From Tolypeutes matacus (taxonomy: Eukaryota; Chordata; Mammalia; Cingulata; Chlamyphoridae): a stretch of DNA of 64,000 nucleotides. Every line of letters begins with the position of its first letter. The stretch's first letter is position 1. Positions 11,601-22,544 of the stretch are shown piece by piece. The stretch lies in NCBI GenBank assembly GCA_026826555.1, contig JAKSZT010054581.1, positions 2,541,434 through 2,605,433 of the forward strand, written 5' to 3'. The notes beneath the pieces are model-generated. The model saw nothing but the letters and a program-made list of their open reading frames with translations. It was not told the DNA's origin and searched no databases. A program made the position numbers and the translations under genes.

Positions 11601-12560
11601 GGATATCCATAGCCAAAAGAATGAGAGAAAAATACCGTCTCACACCTTATACAAAAATCAACTCAAGATGGATAAAAGATCTAAATATACGAGACAAAAC
11701 CATAAAGACCTTGGAAGATAATGTAGTGAAGCATCTACAGGACCTTGTAATAGGAAATGGTTTCATGAACTTCACAGCCAAAGCACGAGCAGCAAGAGAA
11801 AAAAATAGATAAATGGGAACTCAAAATCAAAACCAAAATCATCAAAAATCATCAAAATCAAAACTTCTGCACCTCAAAGGATGTTATTAAGAAAATAAAA
11901 AGGCAGCCTACACAATGGGAGAAAACATTTGGCAACCATATCTGATAGGAGACTAATATCCTGCATATATAAAGAAATCCTACACCTCAAAATAAAAAGA
12001 CAAACAACCCATTTAAAAAATGGGCAAGTGACCTGAAAAGACACTTCTCCAAGGAAGAATTACAAATAGCTAAAAAGCACATGTAAAAATACTCAACATC
12101 ACTTGCTCTTAGGGAAATGCAAATGAAAACTACAATGAGATACCACCTTACACCCATCAGAATGGCAACTATTAAAAAAACAGCACACCCTATATGTTGG
12201 AGAGGATGTGGAGGAATAGGAACCCTCATCCGCTGATGGTGGGACTGTGGAATGGTCCAGCCACTGTGAGGACAGTTTGACGGTTCCTCAGGAATCTAAC
12301 AATAGATCTTTCATATGATCCAGCGATTCCACTGCTGGGTATATACCCAGAAGAACTGAAAGCAAAGACACAAACAGATATATGACACCAATGTTCATAG
12401 CGGCATTGTTCACCATTGCCAAAAGTTGGAATCAGCCCCGGTGCCCATCAACAGATGAATGGATAAGCAAAATGTAGTACATACATACAATGGAATATTA
12501 CTCAGCTGTAAGAAGGAATAAAGTGCTAACACACGGAATAAAGTGGTTGAATCTTGAAGA
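8660..12560 (+). pseudogene. L1 ORF2 (endonuclease and reverse transcriptase), degenerate
   Basis: Live ORF2 nicks the target and reverse-transcribes L1 RNA there. The endonuclease is visible from ITLNVNGLNSPI (about 8680), then CCLQETHL (the catalytic-Glu region, about 8760), GDFNT (about 9075), and FSDHNRMKLE (the catalytic-His region, about 9335). Reverse transcriptase landmarks are [16 protein letters not shown] (about 10210), GTRQGYPLSPLL (about 10610) and LFADDM (about 10740; the DD are the metal ligands). The C-terminal part runs through NSRWIKDLNIR (about 11670). Stops and frameshifts recur, for example TAG at 9126-9128, and a poly(A)-bearing insert splits the frame at 11296-11438. 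The end is approximate because the last segment is noncoding in all frames. Confidence 0.85.
11296..11438 (+). mobile_element. short poly(A) retro-insert in L1 ORF2, possible 3' transduction
   Basis: ORF2 should read from 'ctacagtgatc' straight into 'aaaactgcttggtattgg'. About 140 bases intervene. The insert opens with CCCACAATAAAAAAATAAT, close to the 3' terminus of this L1 lineage. About 90 bases unlike L1 follow, then AATAAA at 11398-11403, then a 16-A tail starting about 20 bases later. This is the structure expected of a severely 5'-truncated L1 that read through its own signal into flanking DNA. No clear target-site duplication is visible, so another poly(A) RNA source is possible. Confidence 0.55.
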
Positions 12561-15262
12561 CCTTATGTTAAGTGAATCAAGCCAGGCATTGAAGGATGAA
12601 CAGTATATGACATCACTGATTTGAACTGCGGAAAGTGAGCAGTCTCTGAGAACCATTGTCTGAAACATAGGTTAACAAGGGAGAGAAAGAGAAGAGTAGG
12701 CTGTGAGCCATCAACTATATGGACATAATCTATGTAAAGGGATAGAGTATAGTTGCATATTGAAGGATAGGACAGATGGATAGTCATATTACTAGGTTTG
12801 GTGGTCCAGGGTTGACAGGTCGGTAGATTAGAAAGGACAGGTTGGAATACCCAGGGCATGTAACTATGAATGTTGTCATTCCATGAGTCAAGACAGGGGA
12901 GTGTCATATGCCTCAGGGGTGTGGGGAGGAAGGAACAGCCAAGATCAAATGGGGTATTAAGTGGACAAGATTTTCCATTACCTTACAGTAATGGACCCAG
13001 AACATGGTAAATATCATCAAAACTTATTAAAGTGTACTGTCTAAATTGAAAACTATACTGTAAACCATTGACAATGTTTAGTTGCTATTTTTACTATCTG
13101 TATAACAGTTATAACAATGCTAACATCCATTTAAAAGGGGGGTTTTAATATTGGGTGGGGAATGGGGATGGTGGTTGCTTATGTGGGAGTCACTAGTATT
13201 CCATGTGTGACTTTGCTGTGACCTAAAACTTCTTTGAAAATTAAATGAAAAATTGGGAGACACTGGGGAATGAGTGGGGGAAGGTGTCATGCTACACTGG
13301 ACATCTGATAATACAGTGATAAAAGGAAAAAAGAATAATTTTTTTTAAAGAAGGAATCTCTTTTGTTTTTTCCGTTTTTTTCAATGTCCCAATCCGCTAA
13401 TTATCTTTTGTTTTCAGTTTTTTTTTTCTCTTCTGAGTTTCCTTGTGTTTATCTCTTGCATTTGAGTTTATCATTGTTTCCTTTTCTTATTGATTGTATT
13501 TGTTTATTATATGGGCTTCATGTTCAAGGAAGGTTTAGATCACAGAAGGGTTACAATGGGGGCTGCAGAGGATCATTGGTGGGGGGTGTTTGGTATGGGG
13601 GATTCATGGTTGTAAGTTCTTCTGAATATACATGAAAGATACATAAAATTGTTCAAATGATCAAAGGATGAGGCATGGTCACGGTGGGTGTGCAATCACT
13701 CAATAAAGAGGGAATCTGAATTACCAGCCTGGAGAGTTCTGCCACATTCTCCAAGGGAGCAGCAACAATCCCCTGAGTGCAGGCACATTGTCTGGGAAAG
13801 GAGAATGGCCTACTGATGAGTTTTTGTTATTGATGACTAGCCTTATGAGTCTTTGCTCTTGTAATTGAAACTTAGCCTACTGTTATAGGGTGCCTAAGGG
13901 TTGCCACCTGAGAGCCTCCTTGTTGCCCAAATATGGCCTCTCCCTAAGCCAAACTCAGCATATGAATGCATTACCTTCCCCCCAATGTGGGACATGATTC
14001 CCAAGGATGAGCCTCCCTGGCACAAAGGGATTAATACCAAGTGCCAGCTTGCAACACAACTGGAAGAACACCTTGAATAAAAGGGGGAAATGGTAAAGAC
14101 AAATGAGTTCATGTGGCTAAGAGACTTCAAAGAGAGTCGGGAGGTCATCCCAGAGGTAACGCTTACGCACACCTCAGTAGGATCTCATATAACATCAAAG
14201 TGCATATCCCCCCACACAGAGGGGCTCCTGAGAGCTCTGGAGACAGCCAGGTCCTATATAAGGAGGGATAGCGCCAGAGACTGATGCCTTATCAGTGGGC
14301 TCTACTTTAGAAACTGTGCTCCTGAGAGTGACAGAGTTGGACTCAAATAAGTCCTCCCTGCACATGGTCTATCAGTCCCTTCTATTCAAACCTGTATGTG
14401 ATGCTGGAGTTTTTGGGTGTACTTCCAGAAACTGGAAACTCTGCCCTACCTATGTGCCAGCTGTGCCTGGGATCTTGGTGAAGCTGCAACTCCTACCCTA
14501 CAGCTCAATGGACTCATCCAAGTCACCTGGCGAAGAGACAACTATGGGTAATGGCCATCCCAGGGAATGGAAAGGGCCTGCACCTGCAGGCAGGATAATC
14601 CCATCCACCGTATCCATGGGATATAAGCCTTCTCTCACTTGGAGGTGGAGTGGACATCACAATCCCAGTCCCCTCGGGATTGGGTGAAGAACTATGGACT
14701 GGAGTGGACTTAATGGTATTCTGTTGTACACATATCGTGATTCTAGCAATGGAAGAAATTATATCAAGGAGATGGAGCCGATGGCCACCAAACACTTTCG
14801 GGGCAGGGATTGGGAGTGCAGTTGAAATACAGGGGCTTTTTCGGGACTTGGGGGTTGTCCTGGGTGCCATTGTAGCGACGGATGTAAGCCATTTTAAATC
14901 AGCATATAGCATTCAGAACTGTGTGGGAGAGAGTGTGGTCTACGATGTGAACTGTGGTCTATGCTTGGTGGCAAGACCCGAGGATGTGTATATCCATTTA
15001 GGATGATGAGCCACACTGATGAAGGATGTTTGTGTGGGATGTTGTGGGAGGTTTGGGAGGTGGGGAAGATGGGAATCCCTGTATTTTCTGTGTAATACTT
15101 AGGTAATCTAAGCACCTTTAAAAATATATATATATATATAAATAACATTTATGTAAGCAAATATGCATATATATTTTTATTTCATTTTACAAATATGGGT
15201 ATGTCTTGTGAAAAATTTTATTTTTACCCACACACAAAAATAAATAAATAAATAAAGATATG
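12561..15262 (+). other. L1 3'UTR, about 2.7 kb
   Basis: Noncoding tail of the L1. It includes a G-rich tract at 13137-13167 and ends with ATTTTTACCCACACACAAAAA before the A-rich tail. The section from about 13885 onward recurs through the window: 49765-51010 plus; 42800-43960, 36150-37320, 59755-60425 and 28531-29105 minus; and inside the twin-primed inserts at 19113 and 48291. Those pieces anchor at or near the same 3' end, as LINE copies do. Its start is set where ORF2 similarity stops. Segment 13330-13880 has no partner in the window, so part of it could be a later insertion. Confidence 0.65.
13137..13167 (+). other. G-quadruplex-capable tract in the L1 3'UTR
   Basis: Four G runs (6, 3, 4 and 4) lie within 31 bases, separated by loops of about 10, 1 and 3 bases. 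A G-rich tract in the 3'UTR is known from many mammalian L1 lineages. Folding was not tested. Confidence 0.6.
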
Positions 15263-15282
15263 GGAAAAAAAAAAAAAAAAAA

Positions 15283-15292
15283 AAGAATAGCC
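15283..15292 (+). repeat. right target-site duplication of the L1
   Basis: AAGAATAGCC directly follows the terminal A run and is identical to 5784-5793. Its first As merge with the tail, as is usual for L1. Confidence 0.75.
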
Positions 15293-15399
15293 GGAGACCT
15301 GGAAGCCCTGTGCTTCAGTATTCCAGTTCCAGCCTGGGGTGGAGGAAAAGGGGCCAGATGATGCCCTGGGTACTACTGTTTCACCCCTGGCTGACCTAG

Positions 15400-17990
15400 C
15401 TGCATCATTCTACATTTGCACCAACAATAAATAAGTGTTCCTACTTCTCCACATCCTCTCCAATACATGTAAGTCCCTGTCTTTTTAGTGGCCATTTTAA
15501 TAGGTGTGAAATGATACCTCATTTTAGCTTTGATTTCCATTTCCCTAATCACTAGTGATGTTGAAGATTTTTTCATCTGTTTTTACATCATTTGTATTTC
15601 TTCTTTGGACAAATGTCTATTCAAGTCTTTTGCCCACTTTTTAATCAAGTCATTACTCTTTTTATTGTTGAGTTGTAGCATCTCTTTCTATATCATGGAT
15701 ATTAAACCCTTTTTGGATATGTGATTTTCAAATACTTTCTCCCATTGAGTCAGCTGCCTTTTCACCCTTTGACAAAGTCCTTTGAGGTGCAAGAGTGTTT
15801 AATTTTGAGGTAGTCCCATTTATTATTTTTTCTTTTATTGCTTATGCTTTAGGTGTAAGTTCCAAGAAACCACCACCTATCACAAGATCTTTAAGATGTT
15901 TCCCTACATTTTCTTCTAGCAGTTTTATAGTACTGTCTTTTATATTTAGATATTTGATCCATTGTGAGTTGATTCTTGTATTGAGAGTGAGATAGGGGCC
16001 CTCTTTCATTCTTTTGGTTATGGATATTTAGTGTTCCCAGTGCCATTTGTTGAAGAGACAATTTTGTCTGTTAACATGGATTTGGTAGTTTAGTTGAAAA
16101 ACAGTTGAATGCAGAGGTGAGAGTTTATATCTGGACTCTCAGTTCTATTCCACTGATCTATGTGTTTATCTTTTTGCCTGTCATCATTCTAGGTAATTGT
16201 GTTTTTTTATCAAGAAATGATGTTGGATTTTGTCAAATGCCTTTTCTGCACCAATCAAGATGGTCATGTGATTTTTCCCCCTTCAATTTGTTAATGTGGT
16301 GTATTACCATAATTGTTTTTCTTATGTTGAACCACCTTTGCCTACCAGGAATAAATTCCATTTTGTCATGGTATATAAGTCTTGTGATACACTATTGGAT
16401 TCTATTTGCAAGTATTCTGTTGAAAATTTTTGCATCTATATTCATTAGAGGGATTGGTCTGTAATTTTCCTTTCTTGCAATATCTTTATCTGGCTTTGGT
16501 ATTAGGGTGATGTTAGCTTCACAAAACGTGCAATTTTCCCTCCTCTTCAATTTTTTGGAACAGTTTAAGCCAGATTGGTGTTAATTTTTGATAGAATACA
16601 CCTCTGAAGCCATGTGGTACTGGATATTTCTTTGTTGGGAGATTTTTGATGATTGATTCAATCTCTTTAAATGTGATGGATTTGTTAAGTTCTTGTATTT
16701 CTTTTGGCATTAGTTTAGGTTTTGCTCTTCTAAGAATTTATCAACTTCATCTAAATTGTCTAGCTTTTTGGCACATGGTTTCTCATAATATCCTCTTATA
16801 ATCCTTTTTATTCCTGTGCAGCCAGTCATAACTTCCCCCATTTTATTTCTTATTTTATTGAGTTGTATCTCCTATCTTTTTTTCTTTGTTAGTCTTGCTC
16901 AGGATTTGTCAATTTTTTTGGTCTTCTCAAAGAACCAGCTTTAGGTTTTGTTGATTTTCTCTATCTAAATCTCGTTCTAAATTTCATTTATTTCTGCTCA
17001 ATTCTGTATTATTTCTCCCTTCTGCTTGCATTGGTAATTGTTGTTGTTATTTTCTAGTTACTCTGGTTGTTCTGTCAGATCTTTGATTTTAGCTCTTTCT
17101 TCTTTTTTAATATAGGAGTTTATGAATATAAACTTAGGGCTGCCTTTAATGTATTCCATACGTTTTGCTAACTTGTGTTCTCATTTTCATACATCACAAT
17201 ATATTTACCAATTTCACTTGCAATTTCTTCTTTGACCCATGGATTGTTTAGGATTGTGTTGTTTAGCTTTCATACACTTGTGAATTCCCTCCTTTCTCAT
17301 CTATTATGTGTTCCAGCTTCATTCCTTATGATCTGAGAATTTGCTTTGTATAATTTCAATCTTTTTATATTTATTGAGACCTACCTTGTGATGTACTATG
17401 TGGATTATCCTGGAGAAACGTCCATGAGGACTTGAGAAGAATGTATAAACTGCTGATTTGTGATGTGTTGTTCTGTATAAGTCTGTTAGGCCTAGCTCAT
17501 TTATATCATTTAATTTCTCTGTTTCCTTGTTGAACTTCTCTCTAGTTGTTCTATCTAATGATGTGTGTGTTGAAGTCTCCAACTACTATTATATCGATGT
17601 TTATTTCTACCTTCTCTTTTGCCAGAATTTGCCTCATGTATTGTGGGGCACCCTGATTAGGTGCATATATATTTATGAGTGTTCTTCCTGATGGATTTTA
17701 CATTTTATTAATATACAATAGCCTTCTATATCTTTTATAACTTTTTACCATTAAAACCCGTTTTGTCTTATATTAATATAGCTACCCATGCTCTTTTTTG
17801 GCTACTATTGGCATGGAGTATCTTTTTCCAACCTTTCACTTTCATTCATTTACTATCCCTGGATCTAGGATGAGTCTCATGTAGGCAGCATATGGATGGA
17901 TTATGCTTTTTATCCATTTTCCCAGCCTATATCTTTTGATTGGGGTGTTTACTCCATTCACATTCAATGATATTACTGTAAATGCATTAT
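15400..17990 (-). pseudogene. L1 ORF2 pseudogene
   Basis: The minus strand shows ITVISLNVNGVNTP (about 17945-17985), the endonuclease C-terminal words TFFSSPHGRFSRI and KIEIIQSKFSDH (17319-17480), the pre-RT words IESIIKNLPTKKYPVPHGF (about 16600-16680), and the RWIKDL-type C-terminal region near 15950. Stops and frameshifts break every frame. The last codons of ORF2 are absent, because the element is cut at about 15385. Confidence 0.75.
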
Positions 17991-18759
17991 TTACTTCCAC
18001 CAGTTTATTATTTGGTTTTCATATGCCATGTCTTATTTTTGTCTTTTTACTCTTTTGGTTATCCTTTCTTCTATTCTTGCCTTCTACACTCTCCTCCAAG
18101 CCTCTCTCCCCTGTTTATTTTCTTTTGGACAGTAAACCTCCCTTTAATACTTCCTGAAAAGTTGAATAAGTTTTCATGGAATATTTTAGTTTGCATTTGT
18201 TTGTGAATATTTTAAACTCACCTTCATATTTGAAGACAATTTTGCTGAATAAAGAATTCTAAGCTGACAATTTTTCTCTTTCAATATACTAATTATATCC
18301 TAACTATGTCCTCCTGCTTACATGATTTTGGATGAGAAATCCACACTAAGTTTTACTGGGCATCTCTTGCATGTGATGGTTTGCTTCTACCTGCTGCTTC
18401 CAGAATTTTCTCTTTCTCTCAGATGTTTCACATTCTGAGTAGTTTGCATCATGGAGTAGGTCTGTTAGGATTTATTCTGATTGGGGTATACTGTGATTCT
18501 TGGACATGGAAATTCATTTCTTTCATGAACATTGGGAAATTTTCAGCCATTATTCCCTCAAATCCTCTTTCTGTCCCCTTTTCTTTCTCTTCCCCTTCCA
18601 GAAATCCGATGACACTTATGTTGTTGAATTTCTTGTTACCACTCAACTCAATTATTTCTGTTCTTCTTCTGTTCTCTCACATCAATTTCAGCTGGTCTGC
18701 CTTCTATATGAATTATTCTTTCTTCTAACATTTCGTGTCTGCTTTTGTGTGCCTCCAAT

Positions 18760-19112
18760 ATGCTTTGCTAAGACTTATTTTATTTATTTATGTCTCCCCA
18801 TCCCCTCATTATTTGCATTTGCTCTATTTGTTGTATGCTGCTTTCTTTTTAGGAAGCACCAGGAAATGAACCCAGCACCTCTGATGATGAAGGGAGGTGC
18901 CTAATTGCTTTAGCCACCTCTACTCTCTCTTTTTGTTGTTTTTGTAATTATGTTTTCCTCATGTCTTTTTTTGCATTATCTTATCTTTTCAGCTCACTGC
19001 AACTGCCCATCGCATCAGCTCACAGCCTTGATTGTCCTCTTTGGAAGGCACCAGGAACAGAACATGGGACCTACAAAAGTTAGGCAGGAGATCGATTGCT
19101 TGAGCCACATCT
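18760..19112 (-). mobile_element. dimeric DAS-type tRNA-derived SINE
   Basis: On the minus strand the head reads GGGAAGCAGATGTGGCTCAA (19108 leftward). An A-box-like TGGCTCAAGCAAT and a B-box-like GTTCTGTTCC follow, then a linker. A second tRNA-like unit has TGGCTAAAGCAATTAGGC and GGGTTCATTTCC, then an A+T-rich tail near 18775. The two-unit layout is what I recall for DAS SINEs of xenarthrans. It is inserted in an L1 ORF1 pseudogene. A convincing target-site duplication was not found. Confidence 0.7.
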
Positions 19113-19405
19113 GCTTCCCTCCAATTTTTTTTTAATGTTAAAATTTTTATTTTATTTTATTTTATATTTTAAAAGATGCTTAGATTACATAAGTGTTACA
19201 CAAAAATTACAGGGATCCCCATGTTCCCCACCTTCCAAAACTCCCATAACCTCCCACATAAACATCTTTCATTAGTGTGGTACATCACCTGCAATGGCTA
19301 TACACATCCTGGGGATTTTCCACTAAGCATGGACCATAGTTCACATTCACATCAGCATATAATATGCAGAACTGTTTGGGAGAGAGTGAGGTCTACAATG
19401 TGAAC
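19113..19405 (-). mobile_element. L1 3' end with internal inversion (twin priming)
   Basis: Positions 19113-19337 match the minus strand of the L1 3'UTR (reverse of about 14950-15190), from the T-rich tail up to 'catggaccatagttcacatt'. Positions 19338-19405 switch to the plus strand of the adjoining upstream 3'UTR ('cagcatataatatgcagaactgt...gaactatgg', compare 14899-14960). The two parts overlap by about 14 bases. An inverted 5' part joined to a normal 3' part is the signature of twin priming during L1 insertion. Confidence 0.75.
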
Positions 19406-19671
19406 TATGGTTCTCCAATGTTTTTGATGACCCAATCATGTCTTTCATTCCCATGAGCTCCCTTATTTTTCTATTCAGGTTTTCAAGTTCTTCTTGGTGC
19501 TCACACAGTGTCTTCTTGGTGTCCTTTATTTCTTTAGCCATATTTTCTTTCAACTCATTAATTTTATTTTTGAAGTTTTCTTGAATCTCATTGATTAGTT
19601 GTCTCAAATCTTGTGTCTCATATGGTCCTTCGATGTATTCCTTTGCTTGGATATTTTTTCCATTTTTTTAG

Positions 19672-20345
19672 TGTGGCTTCTTCCCTTCTCCTTGCTTTGG
19701 GATTAGTTTGCTGTTCTTTTTCCAGTTTCTCTAGGGGTTCAGTTAGGTCTTTGATTTTTAGCTCTTCTTTTTCAATATAGGCATTTAGGGCTATAAATTT
19801 TCCTCTCAGCACGGCCTTTATTGTACCCCAGAAGTTATGGTAAATTTTGGTCTCATTTTCATTCACCTCAAGATATTTACAAATTTCTCTTACAATTTCT
19901 TCTTTGGTCCACTGATTGTTTAAGATTGGGTTGTTTAGCTTTCACACACTTGTGATTTTTCCCATTTCCCATCTATTATGTATTCCAGCTTCATTCCATT
20001 ATGATCTGAGTAGTTGCTTTGTATAATTTCAATCTTTTTATATTTATTGAAACCTGCCTTGTGATGTAACATATTGTCTATCCTGAGAAAGTCCCATGAG
20101 TACTTGAGAAGAATGTATAACCCACTGATTTGGTTGGCATGCAATGTTCTTATATATCTTTTATGTCTAGCTCATTTATCATATTGTTCATGTTCTCTGT
20201 TTCTTTGTTGCTTTTCTGTCTAGTTGCTCTATATAATGATGTGAGTTTTGTGTTGACATCTCAAATTGTTATTGTAGAGATGTCTATTTCTCCCTTCAAT
20301 TTTTTTTTCATTTTGTCTTTTATTACTCCTTTTAACATGCTATGA
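19672..20345 (-). mobile_element. L1 ORF2 endonuclease-linker fragment
   Basis: The minus strand carries the endonuclease end (KYKKIEIIQSNYSDHNGMKL, about 19990-20050) and then the linker before the reverse transcriptase (FWGTIKAVLRGKFIALNAYI, KEELKIKDLTEPLEKLEKEQ, 19690-19850). It abuts the start of the older L1 ORF1 at about 19670. Since ORF2 normally follows ORF1, this piece belongs to another L1 or a rearranged copy. Confidence 0.7.
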
Positions 20346-20704
20346 TTTTTATTGTTTGTATTATTTATCCAATTTTTCCAACATTTAATTCTTCAGTAGC
20401 TCCAAGTAACATAATCTTTACCACATTTATTATAGAAAGAGAACTGTCAGAATAAGACACAGGTATTTTATTCCAGCTAGTTTGTTCACTATTAGGAAGT
20501 ACTGTGAGTTGCCAGCTCTGCATCTCTAAGGATGTTTGTCATCTGTCAGAGCAATACATTTGAATTTTCTCAGAAGAGTGGGTATGCATTGAGTATTAGA
20601 GGTGAAAAACTCAGTTTTGTTTGTTTCCACTCACCTGTTTCCCTTCCTTTTTGTCAGAGTTTGCCTTATGTAATTTGGGAGACACTGGTTATGTGCATAA
20701 TTAT
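20346..20704. other. unassigned sequence with a short L1 endonuclease remnant
   Basis: Positions 20346-20640 show no recognisable feature. Positions 20655-20700 ('tcagagtttgccttatgtaatttggga') match the reverse of the L1 endonuclease segment that encodes the PKYIRQTL-type motif. The same segment recurs, reversed, at about 35255. Confidence 0.45.
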
Positions 20705-22540
20705 TTATAACTGTATATCCTTAATGTCTTCCTTCACTTCCTTAAGTTGGTCCATGATATTTGTTTGGATAGCTTTGATTAGTTGTTCGATGTTCTTCAT
20801 TGCTTCCTGGTTTTTATTTTGTGCATTGGACTGGTCCATGTTTTCCTGTTTCTCAGAGTCATTTGTATTTTTTTGTTGCCCTCTGGTCATCATATTATCT
20901 TGATGGGTTTGTTCAGTTGATTAGCTTTTCTCTATGCTCTAGAGTTTTATTTAGCTGGTGGTTCTGCGTGTGAGTTATGTGTTGTCTTTGGCACTTTCTC
21001 TTCTTCTTTTATATCCTTGCTTCTTTCTATGTTCCCTTGAAGGCAAAAGATTAGGGCAAGAGGAATCAAATGATGTAAGGAAGGCAGAAGGATAATAGTA
21101 ATATTGATAAAAGTTAGAAGAGAGTTTAAATGAGACTTAATTAGATGGATATTTAACTTGTGCTGGCAGTATAGAGTAATAGGGAAAAAAATGGAGTTCC
21201 TACAATGGACTGGGAAAACAAATGGAGGAATATATATCTAGTGATTTAGAAGGCTAGAATTATGAGGAGGGAGAGAAATTGTAAAGAAAGTGCTGAAAGG
21301 TAAAAGTTAATACTAATTTAAAAAAAGAAGAAAACAAAATAGATGGAATAGAAATTGACACCCTTAAGTTGCGGGTCTATGAAGAAATGTTGCATCTAAA
21401 AGCCACAACAGAAAGCAAAAGACAGAAAGATAAAGGAAGGATAAGCAATAATTTGGAATACAAATCAATATAGACAGTGAGTGGGAAATTACTGAAGAAG
21501 AAGCACAGCAACGCAGCGGCAAGCTAGCAGCACCTAATTTAAGAAAATGAAAGAAAAAAGAAAGGGGGGAGGAAAGAGGAAAGAAAATCAAGAGACCAGA
21601 AATAAACAGAGAAAACCCAAAGATCCATACAGGCAAGCAGTCAAACAGAGCTAAGAAGGGTCAATGATTCCTCTAGGGTCCATGTGGATCCTCTCTGCCT
21701 GCTTGTGTTTATCAATCAATTTCCCCACTGGGTTCTATATGCAGGTCCTGAAACAGCTTTTAGCTATTAAACTAACTTTAAAAGAATTTATTTTTCATTT
21801 ATTGAAGTGGACTTCACACTTTTTTATTTTTTTGGCAAAATACAGGACTCAAAATAATTCTTCCTCTAGACCAACCCCCTTACAGAAGGAACCCTAGCTG
21901 GGCTTGTGGAAATTAATCAAGCACGTCCCACTTCCTGGACTTCCAAGGGTAGCTGTAGCTCTGATGTTAGTCAGTGCAGAGTGCTAAAGATGGCCGACTC
22001 CACCCCTTCTGGAGCCAAGCACCAAAAATAAAAATAAAAAATTCCCTTCCTTGTCTTCCAACAGAACCCTCCCTCTTTTGGGGAGTGTCCCCTCTTCCTG
22101 GCTCCATGGCAGCCCGGGGCTTATCCCTGGGCAGCTAGGCAAATCAACTCCATCCCCCGAACAGAATCACCCCTCCCATCCACCAGGTGCCGATTCGCTC
22201 CGGCTGTTCTGTTCACACAAGGTCCAAGGGGCTCTAGGCAGCCAGATGCCCAGAAAATAAAACTTTCTCACCCTGCTTGCATCTCCAACTATCCGTTTTA
22301 TTTATTTTTTTCTCCCTAACCATGGGGCTAGGCTGTCCGTGCCAACAACCACCAGCAGGCTTAAAACTCACGAACCTCTTCTCGTTCATGCCGTTGATCC
22401 GCGCAGATAGATATCCCAAGCTTCTCATTCCATGCGTGCACAGCACAGACCCCTGGGCAAGACCCCATCCACAATCCACCTTGCTCTGGGAGCTTGCAGT
22501 GTGTGCCCTCTAACACTAACGCCAACTTGGCCCCGTCTCT
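20705..22540 (-). mobile_element. L1 5' part: 5'UTR plus ORF1 start, truncated
   Basis: Reading leftward from about 22540, the element starts GGGGCCAAGTTGGCGTTAG, runs through the full 5'UTR, and enters ORF1 at 20893 with MMTRGQQKNTNDSEKQENM, then NIEQLIKAIQTNIMDQ. Similarity ends after about 62 codons at 20705, where unrelated L1 remnants begin, so this is the 5' stump of a younger L1. Splice-like sites are conserved: donor GTGAGT at 22371-22366 and an acceptor AG ending at 21534. It lies inverted relative to 5794-7800. Confidence 0.8.
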
Positions 22541-22544
22541 GTAG

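Larger units (their letters stand above)
5794..15282 (+). mobile_element. near full-length L1 retrotransposon, about 9.5 kb
   Basis: Parts in order are: 5'UTR (5794-7607) opening with GGGAGCCAAGATGGC; ORF1 (about 7608-8560); ORF2 (about 8660-12560); a long 3'UTR (about 12561-15262); and a 3' A-rich tail with 20-odd terminal As. It is flanked by identical 10-bp direct repeats, so the whole length appears to be one insertion. Both ORFs carry stops and frameshifts, so it is dead. A poly(A)-bearing insert of about 140 bp lies in ORF2 (11296-11438). Most placental L1s are 6-7 kb; the extra length here is in the two UTRs. It could instead be a shorter L1 followed by a second element, but the direct repeats and the same 3' terminus in other copies argue against that. 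Confidence 0.8.
18130..19668 (-). pseudogene. L1 ORF1 pseudogene, split by nested insertions
   Basis: The N-terminal part (19406-19668, minus) opens with a start followed by EKISKQRNT. It continues as coiled coil with words INEIQENFKNKINELKENM and KKTLCEHQEELENLNRKI. The central RNA-binding part resumes at about 18750 and reads NISVIGFLEGEEKEKGTE, IMAENFP, and PNRPTP (18449-18646). The C-terminal part fades by about 18130. The two halves are separated by 18760-19405, which holds the SINE and the L1 3' end. Confidence 0.7.
15385..19670 (-). mobile_element. older L1, ORF1 to near the end of ORF2, with nested insertions
   Basis: Reading leftward, ORF1 starts near 19668 and ORF2 runs from about 17990 to about 15400. 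The 3' end is missing: similarity stops at about 15385, inside the ORF2 C-terminal coding region, so no 3'UTR or poly(A) is present and a later deletion is likely. A dimeric SINE (18760-19112) and an L1 3' end (19113-19405) sit inside ORF1. The copy is more diverged than the L1 at 5794. Confidence 0.75.

Noticed and set aside
15238..15270. Short 3' transduction in the tail of the large L1
   Set aside because: The few bases between the AAAT units and the last A run ('gatatggg') are too short to tell from tail slippage.
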